From: a virus
Strand: one strand, 5' to 3'
DNA: 64,000 nt
Virus record (IMG/VR): IMGVR_UViG_3300044591_001861
Coordinates: 1 to 64,000 of that record
Part shown: positions 45,023 to 53,749 of the stretch, one piece after another
How the letters are laid out: each line of letters begins with the position of its first letter
Position numbering within the stretch: position 1 is the first letter of the stretch
Position numbers and translations under genes: made by a program
The notes under the pieces: model-generated
What the model saw: only the letters and a program-made list of their open reading frames with translations
Database searches by the model: none
What the model was told of the DNA's origin: nothing

Positions 45023-47518
45023 TTAGATAAAGAAAGCATCAAGGGTGCTAGTTCTTTCAGAAGACCATCCGATTGCATTAAGAATGATTTTTAAAGGTTC
45101 AAGAAACCCTTTATCAAATTGCAACTCATAATCAACATATTTTTCTAATCCAAGTTCTCTTGGGAAGTCTTGAATGAAAGAGATAACATTTTCATGAATA
45201 ATATTTGGTTTTTTGAGATAGCAAAACTTGACTTTTTCTCCATTTTGAATGAGAGAATACTTATTCGTAAGTTTTTTGTCCTTAATATAGTAATTAAAGA
45301 GCAATGCTCCCCTAACATGCATTGGAGTTTTGGGAGCATATATGTTTGAAAATGATTGATATTTCTGAATATCAGAAGCAGATCTTGGAAAAGAAACTTC
45401 CTCTGGAGAAAGTTTTTTAAACTTAGTCCTACATTCTTCAATGTAATTTATCACATCATCTTCAGTCCCATTCATCATAAGTTTAAGTGCATCCTTAATC
45501 ATTTGACGACAAGGAGCTGGAGTTGATGATTTAACTGCTTCAATTCCCATGATCTTCAGTTTGGGTTCAGAGTAACGAACACCTTCACTGTCCCAGACAT
45601 TCATAATATAACGTTTCTTAGCAGTCCAAATTCCACGATCAGCAATATTCTCACGCTTCATCTGCATCTTCTGCTCATAAGCATTCATGTATTCTGCCAA
45701 TTCTTGGTAAGAACTTTCAATATATTTTTCAAGTTCCACCTTAGCGACCTTATCAAGGAAATTGACAACGCTCTCAGTAGTTTTCTCTCTGCCTTCGTAT
45801 ACACGGTCAACCAAAGGACCCATATGCATATAAATGGAATCAGTATCAGAAGCAATGACATAATCAACACCCTCAGTTTTAAGAAGTTTGTTCATATAGT
45901 TATTCAACTTTTCTTCAATCCACCTAATAGCAACTTGACCAGAAAGAGTAATTGCTTCAGCATTTTCAAGTTTGTAATAACGGAAATATTGATTACCAAT
46001 AGCACCATAAGCAGAGTTCAAAGAAATCTTCTTTGCCATCTGAATATTGTTGCAGCGAGCAATTTCTTTTACAAGTTCTTTATTCTTGGTTTTCTCATAC
46101 TGTTTCTTTGCCTCAATCATCTTCTTCTTAAAGATAACACGGTCCCCATACATTTTTTCCATAAGTTCTGGAAGGATTCCACGTATATCTTTTCGAAACA
46201 TAGCTCCATTTGGGCACACTGCATAATCCTTATACATCTCAAGAGTAATTTCTTTCTTTAAGATTTTTTCTACAGATACATTTGGGCAACGTTCATCTAC
46301 CAGAGTTTCTGGACTGATGTTTGATTGCATAATCAAATGTGGATATAGGGAGTTAAGGTCAAAGTTGACAATCCAATCATATACACCAGGAATTGGTTCT
46401 TTTACATAAGCACCCGCATACTTATCATTTTTTTCAGATTTGTCTTTTGGGGGAATAACGACGTTTCTTTTTTTCAAATAATTATAAATGATGTTATCCC
46501 ACATACGGACTTGATAAAACACATCAACAAAGTTAACTTTTGCATCAAATGCCATCGTAACTGCAAGTTCAATCAGTTTCATCTTGTCTTCCAAACGGTC
46601 AACAAGTTCTACGTCAATGATGTTGTACTCTACAAACTTTTGCCAACCTTTGGTATAAAAGTCCTTAAAAGTATCAAACTCAGAGTGATCCAGTTTCTTC
46701 TGACCCAATTCAACACTTGCAATATGATCTAGACGATATGATTCTTGAGCAGAATAAGTAAATTTTTTATAAAGATCAAGGTAATCCAGTTGAGTAATGC
46801 CACCAACATCAAAACAAATTTGTTGTCGGTTATTGACCCATACTTCATTTTGTGTTATGAGTCCCCATGGAGAAAAACTCTTCATTCTTTTCTCACCGAG
46901 AACGCGAGAAAGTCTGCCACAAATATATGGAATATCATAAAATTGAATGTTCCATCCAGTAACAACCTCAGGAACATTATTTTCCCAATAAAACAAAAAC
47001 TTATTTAAAAGTTCATACTCGGAAGAACACTGAATATAATTAACATTACTCTGAGTATTTTTAAATGGACCATTTCCCCAAGTAATAATATTTTTTGTGG
47101 AATAATCCTGAATTGTAATCAGAAGTATTTCTTGGTCACATGACTTTGGATCTGGGAATCCATTTTCAGAGGCAACCTCAATGTCAAGAGTTACCAACTT
47201 AATTTTATTGATATCAAATTTAATTTCATCCTCAGGATACTTATCAGAAATGTATTGATAAACATACCTATCATTCCCGTAGATTTTAAATCCATCTACG
47301 CTATCATACTTTTTGTAGAACTCTCTACAATCTTTTACTAATCCTGGTTTTATTGCTTCAACGTATTCACCTTCAAGTGTTTTATATTTTGTTTCTTTAT
47401 TTGATTTTACAAATAAAGTTGGAGAGTATTCCTCCTTAAACATTACATGTTGCCCATTCTCATATCCGCGAACAAGAAACTTGTTCCCGATCATTTGTAC
47501 GTTGGTATAAAATCTCAT
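45023..47518 (-). CDS. 43: DNA polymerase gp43 (family B)
   Basis: An 831-residue family B polymerase. Exonuclease: LVTLDIEVASENGFPDP (Exo I), GWNIQFYDIPYICGRL (Exo II) and VEYNIIDVELVDRLE (Exo III). Polymerase: NFDLNSLYPHLIMQSNI (motif A), KISLNSAYGAIGNQYFRYY (motif B) and YVIASDTDSIYMHMG (motif C). The C-terminal end DAFFI is the clamp-binding peptide. Normal length and apparently without introns or inteins. Confidence 0.97.
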   Translation of the reverse strand: MRFYTNVQMIGNKFLVRGYENGQHVMFKEEYSPTLFVKSNKETKYKTLEGEYVEAIKPGLVKDCREFYKKYDSVDGFKIYGNDRYVYQYISDKYPEDEIKFDINKIKLVTLDIEVASENGFPDPKSCDQEILLITIQDYSTKNIITWGNGPFKNTQSNVNYIQCSSEYELLNKFLFYWENNVPEVVTGWNIQFYDIPYICGRLSRVLGEKRMKSFSPWGLITQNEVWVNNRQQICFDVGGITQLDYLDLYKKFTYSAQESYRLDHIASVELGQKKLDHSEFDTFKDFYTKGWQKFVEYNIIDVELVDRLEDKMKLIELAVTMAFDAKVNFVDVFYQVRMWDNIIYNYLKKRNVVIPPKDKSEKNDKYAGAYVKEPIPGVYDWIVNFDLNSLYPHLIMQSNISPETLVDERCPNVSVEKILKKEITLEMYKDYAVCPNGAMFRKDIRGILPELMEKMYGDRVIFKKKMIEAKKQYEKTKNKELVKEIARCNNIQMAKKISLNSAYGAIGNQYFRYYKLENAEAITLSGQVAIRWIEEKLNNYMNKLLKTEGVDYVIASDTDSIYMHMGPLVDRVYEGREKTTESVVNFLDKVAKVELEKYIESSYQELAEYMNAYEQKMQMKRENIADRGIWTAKKRYIMNVWDSEGVRYSEPKLKIMGIEAVKSSTPAPCRQMIKDALKLMMNGTEDDVINYIEECRTKFKKLSPEEVSFPRSASDIQKYQSFSNIYAPKTPMHVRGALLFNYYIKDKKLTNKYSLIQNGEKVKFCYLKKPNIIHENVISFIQDFPRELGLEKYVDYELQFDKGFLEPLKIILNAIGWSSERTSTLDAFFI

Positions 47519-47787
47519 TTAGTTAAAGACTGGTACTTTTCAAGTAGTGTGGGTTTTGGATCTGATAGTGTAAGAATTTTATCAGAGTGTATCATAAAGA
47601 TATCCTGACTGGTAAAATCTGACAACCATGCTTCTAAAGTGGGGGGAAGACCTTGTATTGGCGTAGCAAATTGATATGGTTTAGTCAATTTGCAATCGGG
47701 TTCTCCAATATCAGCAGAGACTTCTTCAATTGAGGATATTAATTTTGTGCCATCTAAAAGGCAGATTAGTTTTATATTTTCCATCAT
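47515..47787 (-). CDS. Small Sm/SH3-like beta-barrel protein A
   Basis: A 90-residue protein. Strand pattern ENIKLICLLDGTKLISSIEE, with FATPIQGLPP and IFMIHSDKILTLSDPKP, resembles two other proteins in this window (47784-48191 and 62439-62831): a short barrel with a conserved late 'D.I.....' strand. Starts as ATGA within the preceding gene. Function unknown; the place next to gp43 suggests a replication-related role. Confidence 0.62.
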   Translation of the reverse strand: MMENIKLICLLDGTKLISSIEEVSADIGEPDCKLTKPYQFATPIQGLPPTLEAWLSDFTSQDIFMIHSDKILTLSDPKPTLLEKYQSLTK

Positions 47788-48191
47788 CTGCAAGTCTTAC
47801 AATCGTAGTTATCATCTTCCTTTGCTGCTGATTCTTCAGGGGGATGATTCATTCCTTCGTTCCAATCCCTAGTTGAATTGATAACATCATTCTCATACAT
47901 TTCAGCTAGCATATCTACTGGATCAGTAAACGTTACCACCCAATCAGATACAACAGGAACTCGTGTGCCTTTTGCAAGTGGAATCCAAGGAAAAAGACTA
48001 ATGTTAAAGGAAGTTTTTCCTGGAGTTAGTTGAGTTGGTCCCTGAGGATTTTGTTCCGTTTCAGGATCAATAATATTAACAAGACAAGGTTTATAAAAAT
48101 AAAATCCCGCCAAGCGATCATCAACTATCATTTCTTGAACATCAGCAATGACAAATTGACCCGTTTTAATCAATGCAATTTTTACAGACAT
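47784..48191 (-). CDS. Small Sm/SH3-like beta-barrel protein B
   Basis: A 135-residue protein starting MSVKIALIKTGQFVIADVQE; the longer frame upstream is rejected since GGAGGAATT precedes this ATG. It keeps the barrel-like strand order of its neighbour, with FYFYKPCLVNII and WIPLAKGTRVPVVSDWVVTF, and ends in a CKTCR Cys pair. First gene behind the promoter at 48213. Confidence 0.66.
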   Translation of the reverse strand: MSVKIALIKTGQFVIADVQEMIVDDRLAGFYFYKPCLVNIIDPETEQNPQGPTQLTPGKTSFNISLFPWIPLAKGTRVPVVSDWVVTFTDPVDMLAEMYENDVINSTRDWNEGMNHPPEESAAKEDDNYDCKTCR

Positions 48192-48212
48192 AATTCCTCC
48201 AATCTTAAACTC

Positions 48213-48265
48213 AGTATAGCAATAAAAAAGAGGGGAGTCAACTGGATTTTGCCAGTTTCCCCTCC
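48213..48265 (-). promoter_or_regulatory. Nested terminator and sigma70 promoter between hsp20 and gene 47784
   Basis: Minus strand: TTGACT (48236-48241), 17 bases, TATACT (48213-48218). The hairpin GAGGGG ... CCCCTC with inner stem AACTGG/CCAGTT and TTTTTT (48224-48264) ends hsp20. The -35 box sits in the 3' arm of this terminator. Confidence 0.82.
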
Positions 48266-48296
48266 GTGGCAGAGCGCCGACGATATTCAATACTAT

Positions 48297-48731
48297 TTAG
48301 AACCAAACTTTTCTCTTATGATGCTCTGGAACAATCTTTCCTAACTTAACTATAAGCATTCCGTTTTCAAATTTTACATCTCTTACTTCAACATCATCAG
48401 AAATAGTCCAAGAACGGTTAAACGCTCTTGTTGCTAGTCCTCTGTGCAAATACTCCGTCTCATTATTTGTTTCTTTTTGTCCCTCCACAAAAAGTTTATT
48501 GTTTTCAGTATATACAACAACTTCTTTTGGACTAAATCCTGCTAAGGCAACTTCCAAACGAAAATCTACATTCGTTTCTTTTACCAAGTTGTATGGAGGA
48601 TAGTTAGTTTCTGTTTGATGTAGTGACCCAAATCTATGAAACCACTCATCCATCCCAATAGAATATTTTTCTACATCATTTAAAAATTTTTCAATGTTTG
48701 CGACTTCGTATCTTGCTAAAGTTGGATACAT
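48297..48731 (-). CDS. Small heat-shock protein (Hsp20/alpha-crystallin)
   Basis: A 144-residue chaperone with an alpha-crystallin domain (about 45-135): NVDFRLEVALAGFSPKEVVV, LFVEGQKE, AFNRSWTISDDVEVRDVKFE and FENGMLIVKLGKIVPE (the GxLxVxL motif). It holds unfolded proteins without ATP and is a common auxiliary protein of T4-like cyanophages. AAAGGAG precedes the ATG. Expression likely begins in the gap after the terminator at 48806. Confidence 0.95.
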   Translation of the reverse strand: MYPTLARYEVANIEKFLNDVEKYSIGMDEWFHRFGSLHQTETNYPPYNLVKETNVDFRLEVALAGFSPKEVVVYTENNKLFVEGQKETNNETEYLHRGLATRAFNRSWTISDDVEVRDVKFENGMLIVKLGKIVPEHHKRKVWF

Positions 48732-48805
48732 GTTTTTTCTCCTTTAAAAGCGAGTTTATTAGTAATGGACCCTTACGGCATCCACTACTAATTATACAAG
48801 AATAC

Positions 48806-48831
48806 AAAAAAAGCGAGGTAATGAACCCCGC
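48806..48831 (-). terminator. Terminator after regA
   Basis: Minus strand: GCGGGGT / ACCTCGC stem (48813-48831) followed by TTTTTTTG. A TATAAT lies 13 bases beyond the U-run, so an hsp20 promoter is possible but its -35 is weak. Confidence 0.82.
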
Positions 48832-48854
48832 ACATTTTTGTATTGTTTTCCGTA

Positions 48855-49292
48855 CTATTTTGCAGTAGTTTCCTTCTTAGATCCAATATTATATTTTTGC
48901 TCTAAGATCCATTCTCCCTTATCCTTATAAGATAGAACTTTAATTTGATTTAGAGGTGCAATATCTGCGATTGATTCTTCATTTACAATTCCAATAAGTC
49001 CCCAATCAGCTAAAAGACGAGCAATTCTATTTCTGCGCTGAACATCATTTACAGTAAGATTAGCATGTTTACCATCAAGAGCAAACAATTCTTTAAAGTG
49101 GACAATATAGTACTTACCTTGCTTATGAAGAATGTGGCAAGATTGATAGAGTTTTTTCTCCTTTCTAGATGCAACTCCAATGCGAGTCAAAGTTTCACGA
49201 ACTTTTAGGAAGTCATCTGGTTCGTTAAGAAGAACTTCCACCATCATATTGGGAGACCAATTTACTTGGGGTTCAATTGTTTGATTAGTCAT
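48855..49292 (-). CDS. regA: Translational repressor RegA
   Basis: A 145-residue RNA-binding protein: FLKVRETLTRIGVASRKEKK, LYQSCHILHKQGKYYIVHFK and FALDGKHANLTVNDVQRRN are T4 RegA signatures. RegA binds start regions of early mRNAs, including gp44 and gp45 mRNAs in T4, and blocks translation. It follows gp62 by a 4-base overlap. Confidence 0.95.
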   Translation of the reverse strand: MTNQTIEPQVNWSPNMMVEVLLNEPDDFLKVRETLTRIGVASRKEKKLYQSCHILHKQGKYYIVHFKELFALDGKHANLTVNDVQRRNRIARLLADWGLIGIVNEESIADIAPLNQIKVLSYKDKGEWILEQKYNIGSKKETTAK

Positions 49293-49669
49293 TTTTTTCC
49301 GCCAGTTTCAAGTCGTTGTTTAATAAAATCGAGTTGTTGTCTTGATAAAATTTTCAAACTTTGCAATGCTTTTTCATTACTATATCCATAGTACTGCTTA
49401 ACGCATTCTAAATCTTTAACTTTATCTTTACGGAGCCAAGGAGAAAATCTCTTACGCTTCCTCAGTGTATTTATATAAAACAAATATTGCATGTCCTTAT
49501 CCAGATGATGATTCATATTCATTTCATTAGCAAAAAGAATACAATCAATATGACCAGATAAACATTTATTAACAATATATGGCGGATATTCTTTCTTACA
49601 ATTTGGGTCAACATCAATCAAATTTTCTTTAGTAAAATTAATTGAGTTCAACCAGTCCTTCAATTCCAT
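49289..49669 (-). CDS. 62: Clamp-loader small subunit gp62
   Basis: A 126-residue protein starting MELKDWLNSINFTKENLIDV, the T4 gp62 type, with IVNKCLSGHIDCILFANEMN, LFYINTLRKRKRFSPWLRKD and a Lys-rich end. It pairs with gp44 to load the gp45 clamp. An 18-codon longer frame is rejected. It overlaps the methylase gene by 32 bases, an unusual separation from gp44. Confidence 0.9.
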   Translation of the reverse strand: MELKDWLNSINFTKENLIDVDPNCKKEYPPYIVNKCLSGHIDCILFANEMNMNHHLDKDMQYLFYINTLRKRKRFSPWLRKDKVKDLECVKQYYGYSNEKALQSLKILSRQQLDFIKQRLETGGKK

Positions 49670-50486
49670 AATTAAAAAGCAGTAGTTCTTTACGTTGTTT
49701 TTGCTCACGCATATATTCACCAACAGAACGCATCGTATAAGTTAAATCAAACTCAGCAGCATTCCAGTTCTTAAATCGATCCTTCACAAGTTGATCAGAA
49801 TTATAACTAATCAATTGATCCATATTGTTAGCATCGCAATTAGTAGCAAACTTATCGTGATCAAATCTTTTGTGCATTGATCCCTTATTCCCATAGAGAT
49901 TATCCTTAATATCATAAGGAGGATCGAGATACATAAAAGCACTCCTTTCTCCATCCATCAGATAATCGTAAGAGTAATTAGTTATACGCCAATTGGAAAT
50001 TAGTTTTGCATACTCTGGCAGTTTCTCAATTCCTCGCATTGAAAAGTTGCTTTGTGATGCTTGAGCAGAAAATGATGAACTTTCTGTGAGACCAGAGAAT
50101 GAACATTTATTGACAATATAGAAAGCAACAGCACGATCAAGACTTGATAGATCTTTGGCATTCACATGTTCCTTTGATTTAAGAAAAAGTTCTCTCGCAA
50201 GTTCGGGAGTATTGTAAGCAAGTTTACAATCAACCAATTCATTCTTCAAATCATTTCCAAACATCTGGAGTTGTTGCCAGAAGTTTACAAGTGGTTCATA
50301 AAGATCATTTACCCAAATTTTAAGGTTTGGATATTTTTTAGTAATATAGATTGCAACACTTCCACCACCAAGAAATGGTTCACGGAATTCATCATAATTG
50401 CGAAGGTCTGGAAAATATGGTCCCATCTTTTCACAAGCACGGGATTTTCCGCCAGGATATCTAAGGGGTGTTTTGAGAGATTTCAT
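49638..50486 (-). CDS. DNA adenine methylase (Dam/D12 class)
   Basis: A 282-residue N6-adenine methyltransferase: TPLRYPGGKSRACEKM (SAM loop), FREPFLGGGSVAIYI (FxGxG motif), VNKCSFSGLTESSSFSAQAS and FMYLDPPYDIK (DPPY catalytic motif). It would methylate GATC-like sites to protect phage DNA from host nucleases or mark it. Placed between gp62 and small genes of the gp44 operon. Target site not proven. Confidence 0.93.
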   Translation of the reverse strand: MKSLKTPLRYPGGKSRACEKMGPYFPDLRNYDEFREPFLGGGSVAIYITKKYPNLKIWVNDLYEPLVNFWQQLQMFGNDLKNELVDCKLAYNTPELARELFLKSKEHVNAKDLSSLDRAVAFYIVNKCSFSGLTESSSFSAQASQSNFSMRGIEKLPEYAKLISNWRITNYSYDYLMDGERSAFMYLDPPYDIKDNLYGNKGSMHKRFDHDKFATNCDANNMDQLISYNSDQLVKDRFKNWNAAEFDLTYTMRSVGEYMREQKQRKELLLFNYGIEGLVELN

Positions 50487-50682
50487 AATCAGGTTTGTTG
50501 TACTTCAAATATTCAAAAAAGGTAAGTTTCATTTCTTTATGAGTCATACCACAGTGCTTTGCTGCTTGTGGTAGATTCATTTTAGAATAAAAGAGACCCT
50601 CATTTGCTTCACGCACATTTTCAGGAGTTGTTTTTACGGGAACTTCAATAAGAGATGCTTTATTGATCTTAAAAGGATTCAT
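50461..50682 (-). CDS. Hypothetical protein, 73 residues
   Basis: MNPFKINKASLIEVPVKTTP start. Its middle (MNLPQAAKHCGMTHKEMKLT) looks like a short helix-turn-helix, so DNA binding is possible. It overlaps the methylase by 26 bases and the gene before by 4. Function not recognised. Confidence 0.66.
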   Translation of the reverse strand: MNPFKINKASLIEVPVKTTPENVREANEGLFYSKMNLPQAAKHCGMTHKEMKLTFFEYLKYNKPDYEISQNTP

Positions 50683-50966
50683 TCAAATTCTCCAACTTTA
50701 TTTGATTTAACATGAGGAGGTGTTGTATATTTTGGCACACAAGAAACCGTAATACTTGTCGATTTAGTTGCTTGTGCCATTTCTCGATATCCAGTACCAA
50801 CATAAATCTGCCCACCAACTACAGCAACTGCCATAGTTCCCCAGAAAATATAATACCATCTGGACTTGACTTGATGCTTTTTGAGTTGATCAAGTTCTTC
50901 ATGAATATCCTGATGATGAAACCTTAAAGGTTTTTGAATCAATTCTTTTAATTTTTTGTTTTTCAC
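50679..50966 (-). CDS. Small membrane protein, 95 residues
   Basis: A basic N-terminal helix (MKNKKLKELIQKPLRFHHQD) precedes one membrane segment (about 37-58, YYIFWGTMAVAVVGGQIYVG) and an exported tail with one Cys. The start is GTG in a GTGA overlap with the gp44 stop. Function unknown. Confidence 0.65.
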   Translation of the reverse strand: MKNKKLKELIQKPLRFHHQDIHEELDQLKKHQVKSRWYYIFWGTMAVAVVGGQIYVGTGYREMAQATKSTSITVSCVPKYTTPPHVKSNKVGEFE

Positions 50967-51910
50967 TTGAATTCACATTCGCACATAAGTTCAGTAAGAG
51001 CAGCAAGAATATTAATTTCTTGATCCGCAACAAAAGCAACTTGATACTGATATTTTGCAATAATCAGTACAGCAGCAGGAATAGATGCTGGAATCAAATT
51101 CTCATAACAAGCATCATAAACACGGCGTAACAATACAGAAGAATCATTATCCATATTATTAACTACCCATTTACGTACTTCAGTAAAGTTCTTATCTTTA
51201 AGACTTTTGATAAGTTCATTTACTGCAATATCAGCAAAGGATGCAAGAATTGCAGAGTCAATTTTTCCACCAACAGAATACCTCTGACATTCATTCAGAA
51301 CTCGCCTCCAGTCTGGAAAATGCTTGTTGATCAACTCAGCAATTACTTTTTGATCATATTGAACACCTTCCTTATCCAAGATTGATTGAATTCTTTGGAA
51401 GAAACTTCCTGCAAGTAAGACTTTTTCTTTACCTTGAATTTTGAATTCAACCACAGCACACCTGGAATGTAGTGGTTCGATAATTTTATTTTTGTAGTTA
51501 CAGGTGAAGATGAATCTGCAGTTACCACTAAATTCCTCAGTAAACGCCCGTAGGAGGAGTTGTACGTCGTTGGTTGTGTTATCTGCCTCATCAATGATGA
51601 CGACTTTGTGTTTAGCAGTTGACGAAAGCGATACGGTCGAAGCGAAGTTCTTCGCATTGTTTCTGACAGTATCAAGGAATCTACCTTCGTCGGATCCGTT
51701 AATGACATAAAAATCTACTCCCAATTCATTACAAAGTGCTTTTGCTACAGTAGTCTTACCGCATCCAGCAGGACCAGCAAGAAGTAGATTCGGCACTTCT
51801 CCAGTATTTAGAAAGTCAATAAAGGTTTTCTTAATATTCTCAGGGAGAATACAGTCTTCAATTGTTTTGGGGCGATACTTCTCCACCCACAGAAATTCAT
51901 CACGACTCAT
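50963..51910 (-). CDS. 44: Clamp-loader ATPase gp44
   Basis: A 315-residue AAA+ protein of the RFC type. FLWVEKYRPKTIEDCILPEN (RFC box), Walker A LLAGPAGCGKTTVAKAL, Walker B HKVVIIDEADNTT, HSRCAVVEF (SRC arginine finger) and a C-terminal helical collar. It opens and loads gp45. The ATG at 51908-51910 comes just after the previous stop; an in-frame TTG is rejected. Confidence 0.95.
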   Translation of the reverse strand: MSRDEFLWVEKYRPKTIEDCILPENIKKTFIDFLNTGEVPNLLLAGPAGCGKTTVAKALCNELGVDFYVINGSDEGRFLDTVRNNAKNFASTVSLSSTAKHKVVIIDEADNTTNDVQLLLRAFTEEFSGNCRFIFTCNYKNKIIEPLHSRCAVVEFKIQGKEKVLLAGSFFQRIQSILDKEGVQYDQKVIAELINKHFPDWRRVLNECQRYSVGGKIDSAILASFADIAVNELIKSLKDKNFTEVRKWVVNNMDNDSSVLLRRVYDACYENLIPASIPAAVLIIAKYQYQVAFVADQEINILAALTELMCECEFK

Positions 51911-51915
51911 AATTT

Positions 51916-52428
51916 TTATACCCAATCAGGTTTTCGTTCTGGCATACGAAGATAATTAGATGCAACCCAAGGTTTGGATGCAATATACATCTTGTAAGCA
52001 GTAAAAGTGTCAATGCTTGTGTCAAGTTTATACTCATCTGGCATAGCACGGGCAAATGAAGTTACTTCTGTAATTTTTCCCTTTGGAAAAAGGTAATAAG
52101 CATCCACAAGTGTTTTGTAACAAGCATGTATCTTATTATAGCGCAAAGCATACTCATCGCACAAATTAAGTCCGTGCTTAATCAACCAATAGGCATTATG
52201 GATATTTTCCATTGCCCATTTGGTGCAGGGATGATTACGAAAAGCACCTTTTTCAGTCCTGTAAGGAGTGTTATCAGTCTTATAAAGAAAACCATACCCA
52301 TGACCCCAATTATCAGATGCCACAATAGAGAGCATCTGACAGCACTCTAGGGGCATTTTAACAACGTGTTTGTCGGGTAGGCAGATAGCACTCTCAGCTG
52401 GCCAAGGAGAAGTTGCAAAAATGTTCAT
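51916..52428 (-). CDS. Conserved phage protein of unknown function (DKHVVKMPLE type)
   Basis: A 170-residue protein. N-terminal MNIFATSPWPAESAICLPDK and HVVKMPLECCQMLSIVA belong to a phage family seen with the pattern DKHVVKMxLE..QML; sequences of this type are sometimes annotated near pyrimidine-dimer glycosylases, which I cannot confirm. Two Cys and a HPCTKWA motif follow. It starts as TAATG with the small gene before it. Confidence 0.62.
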   Translation of the reverse strand: MNIFATSPWPAESAICLPDKHVVKMPLECCQMLSIVASDNWGHGYGFLYKTDNTPYRTEKGAFRNHPCTKWAMENIHNAYWLIKHGLNLCDEYALRYNKIHACYKTLVDAYYLFPKGKITEVTSFARAMPDEYKLDTSIDTFTAYKMYIASKPWVASNYLRMPERKPDWV

Positions 52429-52574
52429 TATAAGGGTTGCGGACCACCAACAATTATAGCAGAAGGAACTTGTGCCTGAGCAATTTTTTTTGCTTGAGAT
52501 TGACTTGTTGCATCAACCACAAGTTCTAGATATCTAGAATCTCCAGGAAGTTTGTATCTAACAGTGTATTTCAT
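52428..52574 (-). CDS. Hypothetical protein, 48 residues
   Basis: MKYTVRYKLPGDSRYLELVV start, then DATSQSQAKKIAQAQVPSAI. A single beta-alpha unit. It overlaps the gp45 stop as ATGA and the next gene as TAATG, so it is coupled in the clamp operon. Confidence 0.66.
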   Translation of the reverse strand: MKYTVRYKLPGDSRYLELVVDATSQSQAKKIAQAQVPSAIIVGGPQPL

Positions 52575-53236
52575 TCAAAGCTAGAATCGGGTTCCAAAGC
52601 AATATAATATGTCAGATCATAATCAGTACTCTTAAAGCGTGAAAGAAGTTTTTTAGAGACAACGACTTCATACTTTCCAGGAAGAATCTTGATATTTTCA
52701 ACCTTAAAGTTGAAAATAAACTGATCATCAGTTTCACCAACTATAATAGAGAAATCATTCGAAGTGTCATTCTTCTTATCTCGAACAACAAGTTTAACAA
52801 CACCCGCTTCCCCAACAGCAGAAAGGTCAGGAAGTTGATATACAGATGCTGCTTTAAGTAGTTTGTCAAGTTGCTGAGTACTCAGTTCAAAACAAACATC
52901 TTCAGAGGGAAGAACAATTGATTTTTCTGGAGGGGTAACAATAACAGAAGGATCTGCAAAGAAATATTTGGACCTCATTTTACCTTCACGAATAACAGCG
53001 AAACTGCCATTATCAAAATCAAGTTCTGCATTTTGATGTAGAGCAAGTCCATTAAGGAATTGGTTCAAATCATAAATTCCAAAATCTTTAGGAATTTCTT
53101 CATCAATAATTGCTTCTGCAAGAATATTCTTCATCACAGAGATAGTGCGAAGAGAGTTGCCTTCCTTAAAAAGAATAGACTGATTGATGGAAGAAAAGTT
53201 CTTTAGGAGAGTCAGAGTTTTATCAGAAAGTTTCAT
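52571..53236 (-). CDS. 45: Sliding clamp gp45
   Basis: A 221-residue clamp monomer of the T4 trimer type: SDKTLTLLKNFSSINQSILF, DFGIYDLNQFLNGLALHQNA, CFELSTQQLDKLLKAASVYQ and YEVVVSKKLLSRFKSTDYDL. It tethers the polymerase and, in T4, activates late transcription with gp55 and gp33. Normal length. It follows a small DUF3310 gene by 5 bases. Confidence 0.95.
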   Translation of the reverse strand: MKLSDKTLTLLKNFSSINQSILFKEGNSLRTISVMKNILAEAIIDEEIPKDFGIYDLNQFLNGLALHQNAELDFDNGSFAVIREGKMRSKYFFADPSVIVTPPEKSIVLPSEDVCFELSTQQLDKLLKAASVYQLPDLSAVGEAGVVKLVVRDKKNDTSNDFSIIVGETDDQFIFNFKVENIKILPGKYEVVVSKKLLSRFKSTDYDLTYYIALEPDSSFE

Positions 53237-53241
53237 AATAA

Positions 53242-53688
53242 TCAGCGAGAGAATTCGGTAAGACCGTTATTTTGACGGGAATAGTGTCCATCAAAGTGGA
53301 GAAGGAGCATAGCATAGTGGATCACTTTAAGCAAATCACGCTTATTACGTCCATCCTTATCGCCATAGCGACTGCCATACTTCAGGATATTTGCCTGACA
53401 GAAACCTGCTGCCAGTTTCTTTGCTGCCATCAGGTCAATAGTTTGAATGTCATCATAACCAGATTCATCACCACAATAATGACCGTGATAAGTGCTGGTT
53501 ACATAATCCTGAATATCTTTCAGGATTTTATCTTCGTTGTATTTCCAAAGATGATTTTTAGATTCACTCATAGTAAGTTTAATTTCGTCAACAGAATGAA
53601 TAGAAGGAATTTTTGAAAGGTTTAGTGTTCCATCTCCACCCTCAGATAAGGTGAATTTGAAACTATCGGAATAAGGATACTCGTCCAT
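53242..53688 (-). CDS. DUF3310-type phage protein
   Basis: A 148-residue protein. The C-terminal part YGSRYGDKDGRNKRDLLKVI and HYAMLLLHFDGHY is the pattern of phage DUF3310 (also called nucleotide-kinase-like). The start is ATG at 53686-53688 (MDEYPYSDSFKF); the longer frame begins with TTG inside the terminator hairpin and is unlikely. Biochemical role unknown. Confidence 0.72.
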   Translation of the reverse strand: MDEYPYSDSFKFTLSEGGDGTLNLSKIPSIHSVDEIKLTMSESKNHLWKYNEDKILKDIQDYVTSTYHGHYCGDESGYDDIQTIDLMAAKKLAAGFCQANILKYGSRYGDKDGRNKRDLLKVIHYAMLLLHFDGHYSRQNNGLTEFSR

Positions 53689-53694
53689 AATAAA

Positions 53695-53718
53695 GGGAAG
53701 GTCATAGTTTACCTTCCC
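53695..53718 (-). terminator. Hairpin terminator at the start of the clamp operon
   Basis: Minus strand: GGGAAGGT / ACCTTCCC followed by TTTATT. It begins just after the -10 box of the promoter at 53721, so it stops transcripts from the CobS-like gene while promoter transcripts start inside it. Confidence 0.65.
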
Positions 53719-53720
53719 CA

Positions 53721-53749
53721 ATTATATCAGAACGGAGCGGGTTGGTCAA
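53721..53749 (-). promoter_or_regulatory. Sigma70 promoter of the clamp operon
   Basis: Minus strand: TTGACC (53744-53749), 17 bases, TATAAT (53721-53726). It lies over the last codons of the CobS-like gene. Confidence 0.75.

Noticed and set aside
45023-47518. Intron or intein in gp43
   Set aside because: All exonuclease and polymerase motifs are in one continuous frame with normal spacing.
49461-49480. TATAAATA inside gp62
   Set aside because: The octamer occurs within the gp62 coding region, with no late-type gene start nearby; likely chance in AT-rich DNA.
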